Shown: one piece after another, positions 51,904-61,189 of the stretch
How the letters are laid out: every line of letters starts with the position of its first letter
Position numbering within the stretch: position 1 is the first letter of the stretch
NCBI GenBank assembly: GCA_049116335.1
Contig: JAGDYZ010000001.1
Location: forward strand, 1-64,000
Direction of reading: 5' to 3'
Length of the DNA stretch: 64,000 nt
Origin: CANMIH01 sp049116335
GTDB lineage: Bacteria > Pseudomonadota > Alphaproteobacteria > Rhodobacterales > Rhodobacteraceae
Made by a program: the position numbers and the translations under genes
The notes under the pieces: model-generated
The model's database searches: none
Seen by the model: the letters and a program-made list of their open reading frames with translations, nothing else
What the model was told of the DNA's origin: nothing

Positions 51904-53304
51904 ATGACGAATCTGACCACAAATTCCCCGACCGAAGAGCTGCGCCGCCTGGATGCAGCACACCATATGCATCCGTTCACCTGTGGCAGTGAATTGACCG
52001 AAAAAGGCGCGCGGGTGATCACGCGCGCGGAGGGATGTTGGCTGACAGATAGTGAAGGCAACCGCATTCTCGATGCCATGGCGGGCCTGTGGTGCGTGAA
52101 CATCGGCTATGGCCGCAAAGAGCTGGCAGAGGCCGCGGCGCGTCAGATGGAAGAACTGCCGTATTACAACACCTTCTTCCAAACGACCCATGTTCCAGGC
52201 CTGAACCTTGCGGCCAAACTGGCCGAAATGGCGCCGGGTGATTTGAACCACGTGTTCTTTGCCGGGTCAGGCTCAGAGGCCAATGACACCAACCTGCGCA
52301 TGGTGCGGACCTATTGGGCGGCCAAAGGCCAACCGGATCGCAATGTCATCATTGGCCGCTGGAATGGGTATCACGGATCAACCCTTGGGGCGATGTCGCT
52401 TGGTGGGATGACCGGGATGCACGCGCAGGGTGGCGTTGTTCAGGGCATCGAGCACATCCCCCAGCCGAACTGGTGGGCCGAAGGGGGCGACATGTCCCCG
52501 GAAGAGTTCGGCCTGGCCCGTGCGCAGGAGCTGGAGAAAAAGATCCTTGAGATCGGTGCGGATAAAGTCGCAGCCTTTATCGCCGAGCCGGTGCAGGGCG
52601 CAGGCGGTGTGATTGTTGCCCCCGACATTTATTGGGCTGAGATCCAACGTATCGTCGATCAGTACGGTATCCTGTTGATTGCGGATGAGGTGATCTGTGG
52701 CTTTGGTCGCACGGGCAACTGGTTTGGCATTGAGACGCTGGGCATCCGTCCGCACATCATGACCATCGCAAAGGGTCTGTCGTCGGGCTATCAGCCGATC
52801 GGCGGCAGCATCGTCTGCGACGAGGTGGCCGAGGTGATCGGCAGCGTCGAGTTCAACCACGGCTATACCTATTCGGGGCATCCGGTTGCAGCGGCGGTCG
52901 CACTAGAAAACCTGCGCATCATGGAAGAAGAGGGTATCGTTGACACCGTCCGCGACGAGACTGCGCCGTATCTTAAAGACCGCTTTGAATCATTGGCAGA
53001 TCATCCGCTGGTGGGAGAGGTCAAGATTGTGGGCATGATGGGTTCGCTGGCGCTGACACCAGATGCGGCAAACCGTGCCCCGTTCAAAGCAGATGCGGGG
53101 ACTGCGGGCTTCATCTGTCGCGAGCGTTGCTTCGCCAACAATCTGATCATGCGCCACGTCGGCGACCGCATGGTGATCTCGCCGCCTCTGGTGATCTCTA
53201 AAGAGGAGATCGATACTCTGATTGAACGCGCACGCAAGAGCCTTGATGAAGCGCATGAAATCTTGAAGGACAAAGGTCTGATGGAGGCGGGAAGCCGCAC
53301 CTGA
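51904..53304 (+). CDS. spuC: Putrescine-pyruvate type aminotransferase (class III)
   Basis: PLP enzyme, 466 residues, predicted to transfer an amino group from putrescine (or a related omega-amine) to pyruvate. Seen: HHMHPFTCGSELTEKGARVI, DAMAGLWCVNIGYGR, FFAGSGSEANDTNLRMVR, GRWNGYHGSTLGAMSLGG, LIADEVICGFGRTG and the PLP lysine in TIAKGLSSGYQPIG. This pattern is that of SpuC and other omega-transaminases. ATG 51904 is favoured by GAGG five bases upstream. It ends with a terminator. Context (potFGHI, PuuB-like oxidase) supports putrescine. Confidence 0.87.
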   Translation: MTNLTTNSPTEELRRLDAAHHMHPFTCGSELTEKGARVITRAEGCWLTDSEGNRILDAMAGLWCVNIGYGRKELAEAAARQMEELPYYNTFFQTTHVPGLNLAAKLAEMAPGDLNHVFFAGSGSEANDTNLRMVRTYWAAKGQPDRNVIIGRWNGYHGSTLGAMSLGGMTGMHAQGGVVQGIEHIPQPNWWAEGGDMSPEEFGLARAQELEKKILEIGADKVAAFIAEPVQGAGGVIVAPDIYWAEIQRIVDQYGILLIADEVICGFGRTGNWFGIETLGIRPHIMTIAKGLSSGYQPIGGSIVCDEVAEVIGSVEFNHGYTYSGHPVAAAVALENLRIMEEEGIVDTVRDETAPYLKDRFESLADHPLVGEVKIVGMMGSLALTPDAANRAPFKADAGTAGFICRERCFANNLIMRHVGDRMVISPPLVISKEEIDTLIERARKSLDEAHEILKDKGLMEAGSRT

Positions 53305-53325
53305 TCTTGAGCCGAGAAAAGAAAT

Positions 53326-53358
53326 AAGGCCTCCCCTCCCCGGGTGGCCTTTCTTTTT
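53326..53358 (+). terminator. Intrinsic terminator after spuC-like gene
   Basis: AAGGCC / GGCCTT stem (53326-53350) with additional inner CCC/GGG pairing, followed by TTCTTTTT. It overlaps the 3' end of the convergent kinase gene. Confidence 0.8.
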
Positions 53359-54238
53359 AGGCGGTGGCTTTGACTGGGGGCTGTCTGAGTGCGCCTGTTC
53401 CACCGGCGTGCTGGACCCCAGCGGATCCGCTGGCAATGCCAGATGACAGGCAGTCAAGATCCGAGGCTGAGTTGAGCCAGGCATTGAGGAACCCAGCATT
53501 AAAGGCGTCTCCGGCACCCGTGGTATCGATCACGGGTACCTTGGGGGCATCTGCCTGAACTTTGCGACCCGCGCGGACCAGATGAGCACCCTGCGCACCG
53601 GTCTTGACCACCGTTGTCGCCTCTGGCAGCGGAACCCCGATAAAATCCAGCCGCGCAGCCTCATGTTCGTTGGGCAAAAATAGATCGACGGCAGAGATCA
53701 ACGAGGCCAGATCTTCGTCCGCGTCGAAAAGGTCTTCATCCCAACCGCAATCGAGCGAGATGCTAACACCGCTCTTATGAGCAAGATCAATCAGCTCGGG
53801 GTGTTCCACCAGGGTGCGCAGCTCACCGATATGCAGATGGCGGATACCGTCAAAATCTTCCGCTTGGACCGGAGGCAAAGCGGGGCCAGATTTACGGCTG
53901 AGAAAAGCGCGATCACTGTCGGTGGTGATGGCCACGGTGATCTGCGGGTCAAACTCAGCCGCCGTTTGTGCGCATCGTCCGGTGTCGAGTTGATCAAACA
54001 AGGGGTCTTGCATCACAAAGTCCGCAAAGGGTGCGGAGGGGATCATGGCCATGAGCGCAGTGGGACGCCCCAGCGCCGAAAGGGTCGCGGCGGTGATAAA
54101 GGCACCACCCCCAACATCCATGCACAGACCTTTGGCGAAGGTTTCTGTACCCGCCGTAGGCAATCCGGGTGCTCCTGTAAAAATCAGATCGCAGTATAAA
54201 CGTCCGACACAGAGCACCTTTTCAGGGCGTTCTGTCAC
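53357..54238 (-). CDS. PfkB-family carbohydrate kinase
   Basis: 293 residues. Seen: VLCVGRLYCDLIFTG at the N-terminus, GGGAFITAATLSALG, and the anion-hole/catalytic motif DTTGAGDAFNAGF with catalytic Asp244. It should phosphorylate a sugar or sugar-like alcohol in the cytoplasm. The stop/start overlap with the ABC ATPase gene (53357-54238 against 54235) places it last in the ABC-lyase operon. The specific sugar cannot be read; PfkB members include ribokinase, 2-keto-3-deoxygluconate kinase and others. Confidence 0.88.
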   Translation of the reverse strand: MTERPEKVLCVGRLYCDLIFTGAPGLPTAGTETFAKGLCMDVGGGAFITAATLSALGRPTALMAMIPSAPFADFVMQDPLFDQLDTGRCAQTAAEFDPQITVAITTDSDRAFLSRKSGPALPPVQAEDFDGIRHLHIGELRTLVEHPELIDLAHKSGVSISLDCGWDEDLFDADEDLASLISAVDLFLPNEHEAARLDFIGVPLPEATTVVKTGAQGAHLVRAGRKVQADAPKVPVIDTTGAGDAFNAGFLNAWLNSASDLDCLSSGIASGSAGVQHAGGTGALRQPPVKATA

Positions 54239-55290
54239 GACACCACCTGACCGGTTTTGGCGTCAAACAGATGAAGATCATCTGTTGCGGCCCCAAGCTT
54301 GACCACCTCGCCCACCTCTGGCGGGCGACGCCCGCCCGCCTTGGCAACCACTTCTCCAGAAGGGGTGTCGACATAGATTAGTGTTTCCGGGCCCAGAGGT
54401 TCACGGACGGCCACCTTGCCTTCGATGATGGCATTATCGGCAACCGGATGCAGATCATCGGGCCGGACCCCCAGTAGAATATCGGTTCCAGCCGCAGCAC
54501 CACGTTGAAGATCAAGCGTCTGGCCAGAGGGTAGTGCCACCCGGGTGCCATCATAGGTGCCCGCAATCATGTTCATCGAAGGCGCTCCGACGAATTGCGC
54601 CACAAAGGCATTGGCGGGATTGCGATAGACTTCGTCCGGAGTGCCAACCTGTTGAATACGACCATCTTTCATGATGACAATGCGATCTGCCATGGTCATG
54701 GCCTCAACCTGATCATGGGTCACAAAGATGATCGTGCTGCCAACGCGTTGGTGCAGTTTTTTGATTTCCAGCCGCATCTGCGTGCGCAGCTGTGCATCGA
54801 GGTTGGACAGAGGTTCATCAAAGAGAAAGACGGCTGGATCCCGAACCATGGCGCGCCCGATGGCGACCCGCTGGCGCTGCCCCCCAGACAGGGCATCTGG
54901 TTTGCGCTCCAGAAGATCTTCCATGCCAAGGATTCCGGCAACCTCTAGGATCCGCTGTTCCTTTTCAGCTTTGGACAGCTTTGAAGACCGCAACCCAAAC
55001 GCGATGTTCTTTTTCACCGTCATATGCGGGTAGATGGCGTAGTTCTGAAAGACCATGGCGATGTCCCGGTCTTTAGGCTCAAGATTGTTCACCTCCCGGT
55101 CACCAATCACGATTGACCCGCCGGTCACCTCTTCTAGCCCGGCAATCATCCGCAATGTGGTTGATTTCCCGCAGCCAGAGGGTCCGACAAAAACAACAAA
55201 TTCGCCATCTTCCACATCAAGATTGATGCTGTGCAGGACTTCGGTCGCGCCATAAGCTTTGACCAGATTTTTCAAACTAAGATTTGCCAT
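54235..55290 (-). CDS. Sugar-type ABC transporter ATPase (UgpC/MalK family)
   Basis: 351 residues. Seen: Walker A GPSGCGKST, MVFQNYAIYPHMTVKKNIAFGL, LSGGQRQRVAIGRAMVRDP, FLFDEPLSNLDAQLRTQMR, IFVTHDQVEAMTMADRI and a C-terminal TOBE/MalK-like domain with LLGVRPDDLH. It serves the two permeases and the binding protein of this operon. It overlaps the kinase gene by 4 bp and follows the lyase gene by 3 bp. Confidence 0.92.
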   Translation of the reverse strand: MANLSLKNLVKAYGATEVLHSINLDVEDGEFVVFVGPSGCGKSTTLRMIAGLEEVTGGSIVIGDREVNNLEPKDRDIAMVFQNYAIYPHMTVKKNIAFGLRSSKLSKAEKEQRILEVAGILGMEDLLERKPDALSGGQRQRVAIGRAMVRDPAVFLFDEPLSNLDAQLRTQMRLEIKKLHQRVGSTIIFVTHDQVEAMTMADRIVIMKDGRIQQVGTPDEVYRNPANAFVAQFVGAPSMNMIAGTYDGTRVALPSGQTLDLQRGAAAGTDILLGVRPDDLHPVADNAIIEGKVAVREPLGPETLIYVDTPSGEVVAKAGGRRPPEVGEVVKLGAATDDLHLFDAKTGQVVS

Positions 55291-55293
55291 GGG

Positions 55294-56778
55294 TCAGGCC
55301 TCCAACAGAGCCTTAAAGGCCGTATCAAGCGCATGTTGCGCGTTTTTGCGACGGATTGCGCGGCTTGTGCTTCGTGACATCAGATCAACAAGATCTGTGC
55401 GATAGGTGTCGAAAGCAGCGGATAGGGCTGCGGGGGCGGGGCCACCAAAGCGGTCGCGTCGCGAGACAAACCCCTCCATCGAAACGGCCTCTCGAAACAC
55501 CTCTTCGGTGAGTGTCGGGGCATGTCCAGTTGCGGCCTCAAAGGCAGATACAAAGGCCACATATCCTTCGCCGAGATTTGCCTGTTCTCGAATGCAGGCG
55601 CGAGAGGTGTGAGCCGCGATTTCATGGGCTTGGCGGAACGTTAGCCCCTCGTCGCGCACCAATGTGTCGGCCAGCTCGGTGATTGTGACACAGGCGGCTT
55701 CAGCGTTGCGTTTCACATTGGCAGAGTTGACCGAGCAGGCCGGCAGGAAGGCAGTCATCAAACGCAGAACCCGATCTGCCGAGTTGAATGCCGCATACCC
55801 GGCCTGCTGAACTTCGCCTTCGCTGTCGTTCATATCCGTGAAGGGGGTGTTGTGCATGGTCGACATCATTGTGTCGCAATGTCCAACGGTGACCGACGAG
55901 AGATGGCGCAGATGTTCGATGGGAACCGGATTGCGTTTTTGGGGCATGATCGAACTGATCTGGACCAAGGCGTTTGGCACATAAAGCTGACCAACTTCGA
56001 AACTGGACCAAAACGCCATGTCCTGAACCGTGCGGCCGAGATGAAGAAACATCAGCTTGATCGCGGAATACAGCCCGGTGATATAATCCACAGAGGCGAT
56101 ACACCCATAGCTGTTTTGCACCGAGCCATCAAAACCCAGCAGATCGGCGGTGCGCGCGCGGTCAATCGGAAAGCCGGAGGTTGTGATAGCCGCCGCGCCA
56201 AGCGGGCAGCGATCCACCACATCTATGGCGTCACTCAGGCGTTTGGCATCGCGCAGAAGCACCTCGATCATGGCCGCTAGGTAGTGACCAAACGTGGTGG
56301 CCTGCGCGGGTTGACCATGCGTATAGGCGACAATCAGGGTCTCAGATTCTTGCTCCGCTTTGCTCAACAGCGCCTGGATGAGGGTCAAAACCTGCCCCAT
56401 CATCGCCTGTGACCGCGCCAAAAGGCCCAGGCGAAAGACGGTGTGGTCGATGTCGTTGCGTGACCGGGCAGTATGCAGCGCGCCGCCGAGGTCCCCCAGA
56501 TGTTTGCGCAATTCGGCTTCGATCCAGAAGAAATAGTCCTCAAATTCACCGGTGTAGGTGAGGTTTTCCAAATCAACCTCGCTATGAGCGGCCTGCACGG
56601 CTTGGGCGAGTTTCGCGCTCTCAGCGGAACCGATGATGCCAGTTTCCTTCAGCATCACCAGATGGGCCCGGTCGATCATCGCCATGTGATCGGCAAAGTG
56701 GGTTTTCACCCCGTCGAACAGAGGGCCAAGAACGGTGTCAGCATAGGTGCTGTCGGGGAAAATGCTTGTATCTGTCAT
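55294..56778 (-). CDS. Argininosuccinate-lyase-like enzyme of an uptake operon
   Basis: Aspartase/fumarase-superfamily lyase, 494 residues. Seen: HTARSRNDIDHTVFRLG in the first conserved region (ASL has SRNDQ), THGQPAQATTFGHYL in the second (ASL has THLQRAQP), and the catalytic-serine loop SSIMPQKRNPVPIEH in the third. The superfamily fold and chemistry (elimination, usually releasing fumarate) are clear. Departures in regions one and two and the sugar-transport setting argue against a housekeeping ArgH. It lies between permease (4-bp overlap) and ATPase genes. Inferred role: cleaving an imported conjugate. Confidence 0.82.
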   Translation of the reverse strand: MTDTSIFPDSTYADTVLGPLFDGVKTHFADHMAMIDRAHLVMLKETGIIGSAESAKLAQAVQAAHSEVDLENLTYTGEFEDYFFWIEAELRKHLGDLGGALHTARSRNDIDHTVFRLGLLARSQAMMGQVLTLIQALLSKAEQESETLIVAYTHGQPAQATTFGHYLAAMIEVLLRDAKRLSDAIDVVDRCPLGAAAITTSGFPIDRARTADLLGFDGSVQNSYGCIASVDYITGLYSAIKLMFLHLGRTVQDMAFWSSFEVGQLYVPNALVQISSIMPQKRNPVPIEHLRHLSSVTVGHCDTMMSTMHNTPFTDMNDSEGEVQQAGYAAFNSADRVLRLMTAFLPACSVNSANVKRNAEAACVTITELADTLVRDEGLTFRQAHEIAAHTSRACIREQANLGEGYVAFVSAFEAATGHAPTLTEEVFREAVSMEGFVSRRDRFGGPAPAALSAAFDTYRTDLVDLMSRSTSRAIRRKNAQHALDTAFKALLEA

Positions 56779-57656
56779 CCTTTAAGGCCCGCCATAACAA
56801 CACCGCGGATGATGAACCGCTGGAAGATGAGAAAAAAGATAAGGGTTGGAAGTGTTGAGATCGCAGCACCGGTCATGATCAATTCCCAAGCGACATCCGC
56901 CTCGTCACCAAAGCCGGAAAGCCCAACAGGAATGGTGTACATTTCGGTCGAATTGGTCACGATCAGCGGCCAGAGGAATGCGGTCCAATTGCCAAGGAAC
57001 ACGAAGATTGCCAGAGCGGCCAGCGCCGGTTTGACCAAAGGCATGGCCACGGTCCACCAGATCTGAAGTTCATTGAGCCCATCGATCCGTGCGGCCTCAA
57101 TGAAATCGTCCGGAACGCTCTCAAAGAACTGCTTCATCAGGAAGGTGCCAAAGCCTGTCATAAGGCCGGGGAACATGATGCCCCAATAGCTGTCGAGCCA
57201 GCCAAATTGCTGAGACATGAGATACCACGGGATCACCAGCATTTCGGTCGGGATCATCAGGGTCGACAGGATGGCGATGAACACCAATGTGCGGCCTGGG
57301 AACTTGAACTTACACAGGGTGTAGCCCACCAGACTGTCAAACAGCAGGTTTGAGATGGTTGTGGCCGTCGCAATGATCGCTGAGTTGATGAACCACATGT
57401 AAAAGCGCCCATCTTCAAGAACATAGGTATAGTTCTCAATGGTAGGCTCTTCGGGGATTAGATTGACGTTGTAGACTTCGTGCGGCCATTTCAATGAGGT
57501 GGAGATCATGTAGATGATCGGCATCACCATCAATATGCCGCCAAAAAACAACACGAGCCAGCGCAGGATCTGTCCCATATTGCGCGGCTTGGATGTGCCG
57601 GACGCAGCATTCATCAGGCCCGCAGTTGTGGGTTTGAGGCTTTCAGTCGCGCTCAT
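56775..57656 (-). CDS. Sugar ABC transporter permease (MalG/UgpE type)
   Basis: 293 residues, six spans. Seen: ILRWLVLFFGGILMVMPIIYMISTSLK, STLMIPTEMLVIPWYLM and the EAA loop EAARIDGLNELQIWWTVAMPLVKPALA. The C-terminal RGVVMAGLKG ending is typical of CUT1 permeases. One base separates it from the partner permease gene, and it overlaps the lyase gene by 4 bp. Confidence 0.91.
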   Translation of the reverse strand: MSATESLKPTTAGLMNAASGTSKPRNMGQILRWLVLFFGGILMVMPIIYMISTSLKWPHEVYNVNLIPEEPTIENYTYVLEDGRFYMWFINSAIIATATTISNLLFDSLVGYTLCKFKFPGRTLVFIAILSTLMIPTEMLVIPWYLMSQQFGWLDSYWGIMFPGLMTGFGTFLMKQFFESVPDDFIEAARIDGLNELQIWWTVAMPLVKPALAALAIFVFLGNWTAFLWPLIVTNSTEMYTIPVGLSGFGDEADVAWELIMTGAAISTLPTLIFFLIFQRFIIRGVVMAGLKG

Positions 57657-57657
57657 G

Positions 57658-58551
57658 TTACGTGCTCCTCAAAAGGCGCAGCTGGATCAGACTGACCACC
57701 AGCAAAATTAGGAACAACACGACGGTCTGGGCCGCAGCATAGCCCATGTCGAATGAATTGAAGGCGGTGTCGTAGATCATCAGAACCAGAGGCTTGGTCG
57801 AGTTCAGCGGGCCACCGGGGTTGTTGGTGGTCATATTGAACACATGGTCAAAGATACGCAGGAACCCGATGGACGAGAACACAACGATAAAGACGATTGT
57901 CGAGCGCAGCAGAGGAATGGTGATCTGGGTCAGGATGGTGAACCAGCCCACGCCATCAATGCGTGCAGCTTCATAATATGAGGTCGGAATAGAGCGGAGG
58001 CCTGCCATAAAGATGATCACCTGAAAGCCAAGCCCGGCCCAGATCGCAGGGGCAAGCACCGAAGGAAGTGCGGTTTCCGTGGCACCAAGGAATTCGATCT
58101 GAGCGATGCCAAAGCCAGCGAGCACATTGTTGAACAAGCCGATTGGCACACCCTGATAGAACCAACGCCAAACCCATGCCATCGCAACTGCACTTGTCAT
58201 GAATGGCAAAAAGTACAGCATGCGCAGAAAGCCATGGGCAAAGCGCACCTTGTCGAGGTGATAGGCAATCACAAACGAGATCAGCAAAGAAATTGGGGTT
58301 CCGAGCAACAGATAGGCAAAGGTGTTGCGGAACACGACCCAGAAGACATCGTCATGCCAAAGCTTGATGTAGTTTTCCCAACCGACCCAGGTCCGTGCCC
58401 CAAGCAGGTTCCAGTCCTGAAACGAGATCAAGATGGCGTTGCCAGTGGGGTAAAAGCGGATGACGGTATAGAATAGCACCGGCAGGGCAAGAAAAGCCCA
58501 TGCCCATAAGATCTGCTTTTGGCGGATCGTCAGGTTGCGATAAAAGGACAT
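57658..58551 (-). CDS. Sugar ABC transporter permease (MalF/UgpA type)
   Basis: 297 residues, six spans. Seen: AWAFLALPVLFYTVIRFYPTGNAILISF, FLRMLYFLPFMTSAVAMAWVW and the EAA loop EAARIDGVGWFTILTQITIPLLRST. Pairs with the MalG-type permease downstream. A GC-rich hairpin (58577-58601) lies between it and the binding-protein gene. Confidence 0.91.
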   Translation of the reverse strand: MSFYRNLTIRQKQILWAWAFLALPVLFYTVIRFYPTGNAILISFQDWNLLGARTWVGWENYIKLWHDDVFWVVFRNTFAYLLLGTPISLLISFVIAYHLDKVRFAHGFLRMLYFLPFMTSAVAMAWVWRWFYQGVPIGLFNNVLAGFGIAQIEFLGATETALPSVLAPAIWAGLGFQVIIFMAGLRSIPTSYYEAARIDGVGWFTILTQITIPLLRSTIVFIVVFSSIGFLRIFDHVFNMTTNNPGGPLNSTKPLVLMIYDTAFNSFDMGYAAAQTVVLFLILLVVSLIQLRLLRST

Positions 58552-58576
58552 TTTGGGGGATCTCAGATCAGAGGGT

Positions 58577-58601
58577 GACCCGGCACAAGAGGCGCCGGGT
58601 C
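58577..58601 (-). repeat. Hairpin after the binding-protein gene
   Basis: GACCCGGC / GCCGGGTC, perfect 8-bp arms with a 9-base loop, in the gap between the binding protein and the first permease. No T-run follows on the minus strand. Likely an mRNA-stabilising or partial-attenuation stem. Confidence 0.65.
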
Positions 58602-58610
58602 AGAGGACTG

Positions 58611-59867
58611 TTACTTATAGTAATCGTCGAGGATTTTTTGCTCAGCAACAGCTGCTGCTTTGAGGCTGTCCATCAGCTCTGCGTCTTGCAGGAACACGCG
58701 TTCCACCATCTGCATCAACTCGGCGCGCTGGGCGCTTTCATTGGCAAACTTGGTGGTGTTTGCATAGGCAAGGCCGCGGATGAACGGGCCGAATACCGGA
58801 TCATTGGCATTGGTGTCTGTCATGCCAACCGAGGGCTTCGCAGGCAGTTCGCCCACAACATCAAGCCAGACCTGCATCGCTTCGTCCGAAGTGATGTAAT
58901 CCATGAACTTCAGCGCGGCTTCTTGCTTTTCGCCTTCTGCTTTGGTGGTAACGGCGTTCACCCAGTAAGAGCTATAGTTCGCGCGCACACCGTCGTTGTT
59001 CGCAGGAAGCTCGGCCACACCCCATTTCAACCCACGGATTTTGTTGAGCGATCCAATGCGGAACGACCCGTCGATATGCATACAGGCGCGGCTTGCTTTG
59101 AAGGCGGCCTGAGGCTCATCCATAAAGCCCGCTTTGGTGACTTTATGCTCGGTCTCTAGTCCGGTGTAGAAGGCCAGGGCCTTTTCACCCGCGTCGGTGG
59201 CATAGTTGACGGTTTTGTAGTCGTCGTTGTACGGGTCGCCGCCGAACTGACGGACCAGAACTTCGCGGAACCAGTGATGGTCCTGAGCGTTCATACCAGT
59301 TGTAAAGCCAACCTGTGTGAGGTTGCCCGCGCCGTCAACTTTGGTGCAGGCCTTGGCGGCCTCAACCATCTCGTCCAGCGTTTCAGGGGCTTTATCAATG
59401 CCAGCCTCTTTGAAAAGACGTTCGTTATAGAACAGAGCCAGCGAACGAACGGCGGTGGGCAGCGCATAATACTGTCCGTCACGCTTCATCGCCTGAACCA
59501 TGGGGAAGAACTCAGAATCGACCTCTGCGGGGTCAAAAGACGCTGTTGGCAGCGGCTGGATAAGGTCGGCTTCGATATAGTCGTTCAGCCAGCCGTAGAA
59601 CAGTTGCACCACGTCAGGGCCTTCTCCCGCCGGGATCGCGGCCGCAACTTTGGTGCGGTAATCGGCGTAAGGAAAATGAGACATCTTAACGGTGATGCCG
59701 GGGTTGGCCGCCTCAAATTTCTCAATCAGTTGGCTCATGGCATCGACGCGGGCGTCGAAGTAATACTGCCAGTATTCAATTTCCACATCTGCCATCGCAG
59801 CAGGCGCAGTGAGAGCGGCTAGGGATGTCATCCCGGCAAAAGCCAGCCCTTTCAAATGGGTAATCAT
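58611..59867 (-). CDS. Extracellular solute-binding protein, family 1 (sugar type)
   Basis: 418 residues with a signal peptide (LKGLAFAGMTSLAALTAPAAMA). Seen: VEIEYWQYYFDARVDAMSQLIEKFEA, FEAANPGITVKMSHFPYADYRTKVAAAI, GEGPDVVQLFYGWLNDYIEADLI and AAFKASRACMHIDGSFRIGS, as in UgpB/MalE-like receptors. First gene of the operon and therefore the specificity determinant; the ligand is unknown. A 12-bp inverted repeat lies in the divergent region towards the ROK regulator gene. Confidence 0.91.
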   Translation of the reverse strand: MITHLKGLAFAGMTSLAALTAPAAMADVEIEYWQYYFDARVDAMSQLIEKFEAANPGITVKMSHFPYADYRTKVAAAIPAGEGPDVVQLFYGWLNDYIEADLIQPLPTASFDPAEVDSEFFPMVQAMKRDGQYYALPTAVRSLALFYNERLFKEAGIDKAPETLDEMVEAAKACTKVDGAGNLTQVGFTTGMNAQDHHWFREVLVRQFGGDPYNDDYKTVNYATDAGEKALAFYTGLETEHKVTKAGFMDEPQAAFKASRACMHIDGSFRIGSLNKIRGLKWGVAELPANNDGVRANYSSYWVNAVTTKAEGEKQEAALKFMDYITSDEAMQVWLDVVGELPAKPSVGMTDTNANDPVFGPFIRGLAYANTTKFANESAQRAELMQMVERVFLQDAELMDSLKAAAVAEQKILDDYYK

Positions 59868-59951
59868 GTCAGTTCCTCCCGAAAATTGACCTGGCGGTTT
59901 TGCGCAGATCGGTGGGCTTGTTTGAATACGTCAAGCCATCATTCACAAAGC

Positions 59952-59993
59952 ATTAACTCAATTCGCTTGAATGGTCAATTAAATTGAGTTAAT
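59952..59993. promoter_or_regulatory. Candidate ROK operator
   Basis: ATTAACTCAATT (59952-59963) and its exact reverse complement (59982-59993) with 18 bp between, ending 8 bp before the ROK start codon. It is AT-rich like NagC/Mlc sites and lies in the only divergent region of the cluster, so it can control both directions. Confidence 0.72.
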
Positions 59994-60001
59994 GATTTCA
60001 C

Positions 60002-61174
60002 ATGACAAAAACCACAGCTCCTCAAGGGTCGAATTCCACGCGCTCTCGGTCGCGAAACCGGCAGGTTGTGCTGGCGCAAATTCAAAGCGCGGGCGAAATG
60101 GGACGGGCCGAAATTGCTCGGTCTCTTGGGCTGAGTACGCAGGCCGTGAGCAACATCATCGCCGATCTTCTTGCGGAGGGGTTGTTGGTTGAGAAGGGGA
60201 CCCGGTCTACCGGGCGAGGATTGCCCGCGGTACTTTATGCGCTGAACCCATCGGGTGCCTTTGCCCTTGGCGTCGAAATTCGCCCCAACGCCATTTTTGT
60301 GGCACTGCTGAATATGCTGGGAGAGCCGGTATATGAACAGCGGGTGCAAAGCCCCTCCACAGATCCAGATGAGATTTGTGCGATCCTTCTGAAGCAGCGA
60401 GACGCGGCTTTAGGAGCGGCGCAGGCGCCGTTTGATCGGTTGTTGGGGGCAGGCGTTGTCATGCCGGGGCCTTTTGGCAAAACGGGCCTCTCGGGAAAGG
60501 GCACAGATTTGCCGGGGTGGGATCAGGTCGATGCCCAGCCGCTGTTCCAAGAGGTGTTGGGGGTACCGGTTGAGGTCAGCAATGACGCCAACGCCGCCGC
60601 AATGGCGGAACGGATCACCGGGGCAGCAAAGGGGTTGCAGAGCTATGCTTATCTCTATTTTGGCATGGGTCTGGGATTGGGCTTGGTGTCACAGGGGCAT
60701 CTGATTCCGGGGGCCTTTGGCAACGCGGGTGAAATTGGCCATATTCCTGTCCCTTATGACGGACGGTCGGTTCCTTTGGAAACTGTGCTTAGCCGGGCAT
60801 CTCTAACCCGATGCCTTCAGTCCGATGATCAGGAAAACATTGATTTTGATCAGCTTAAGCTGATGTTTGTTGCCGGGGATGAACGGCTCAACAGTTGGTT
60901 GGTCTCAGCGGCCACCGCGCTTGGTCATGCATTGCACATTGTCGAAAACCTGTTTGATCCGCAGACCGTTGTGCTTGGCGGTGCGATGCCCGAAGCTTTG
61001 CTGGATAAACTTGTTGCGATGGTTGATCCCTCTATTGCCTCGGTGTCACACCGCATGGACAACGATCTGCCACGGCTGCAGCGCGGTGTGTCAGGACGGA
61101 TGACAGCGACCCGCGGGGCAGCCGCCCTTATTTTGAATCACACATTTACGCCGCAGATTGCTGTGGCCGCATAA
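60002..61174 (+). CDS. ROK-family transcriptional regulator
   Basis: 390 residues: an N-terminal winged helix (NRQVVLAQIQSAGEMGRAEI, LGLSTQAVSNIIADLLAEGL) and a C-terminal ROK sugar-binding domain (LGAGVVMPGPFG, VSNDANAAAMAE, FGNAGEIGHIPV). The zinc-binding Cys cluster usual after GEIGH in NagC, Mlc and XylR is missing: the sequence goes to PYDGRSVPLETVLSR. No N-terminal phosphate-1 kinase motif, so it is a regulator rather than a kinase. Divergent from the ABC operon and 15 bp before the PIG-L gene. The inducer is presumably a sugar or amino sugar from the pathway. Confidence 0.9.
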   Translation: MTKTTAPQGSNSTRSRSRNRQVVLAQIQSAGEMGRAEIARSLGLSTQAVSNIIADLLAEGLLVEKGTRSTGRGLPAVLYALNPSGAFALGVEIRPNAIFVALLNMLGEPVYEQRVQSPSTDPDEICAILLKQRDAALGAAQAPFDRLLGAGVVMPGPFGKTGLSGKGTDLPGWDQVDAQPLFQEVLGVPVEVSNDANAAAMAERITGAAKGLQSYAYLYFGMGLGLGLVSQGHLIPGAFGNAGEIGHIPVPYDGRSVPLETVLSRASLTRCLQSDDQENIDFDQLKLMFVAGDERLNSWLVSAATALGHALHIVENLFDPQTVVLGGAMPEALLDKLVAMVDPSIASVSHRMDNDLPRLQRGVSGRMTATRGAAALILNHTFTPQIAVAA

Positions 61175-61189
61175 TATTTCAGGAAAAGC

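Noticed and set aside
55294..56778. Housekeeping arginine-biosynthesis argH
   Set aside because: Embedded in a sugar ABC operon and departs from ASL at two of three conserved regions.
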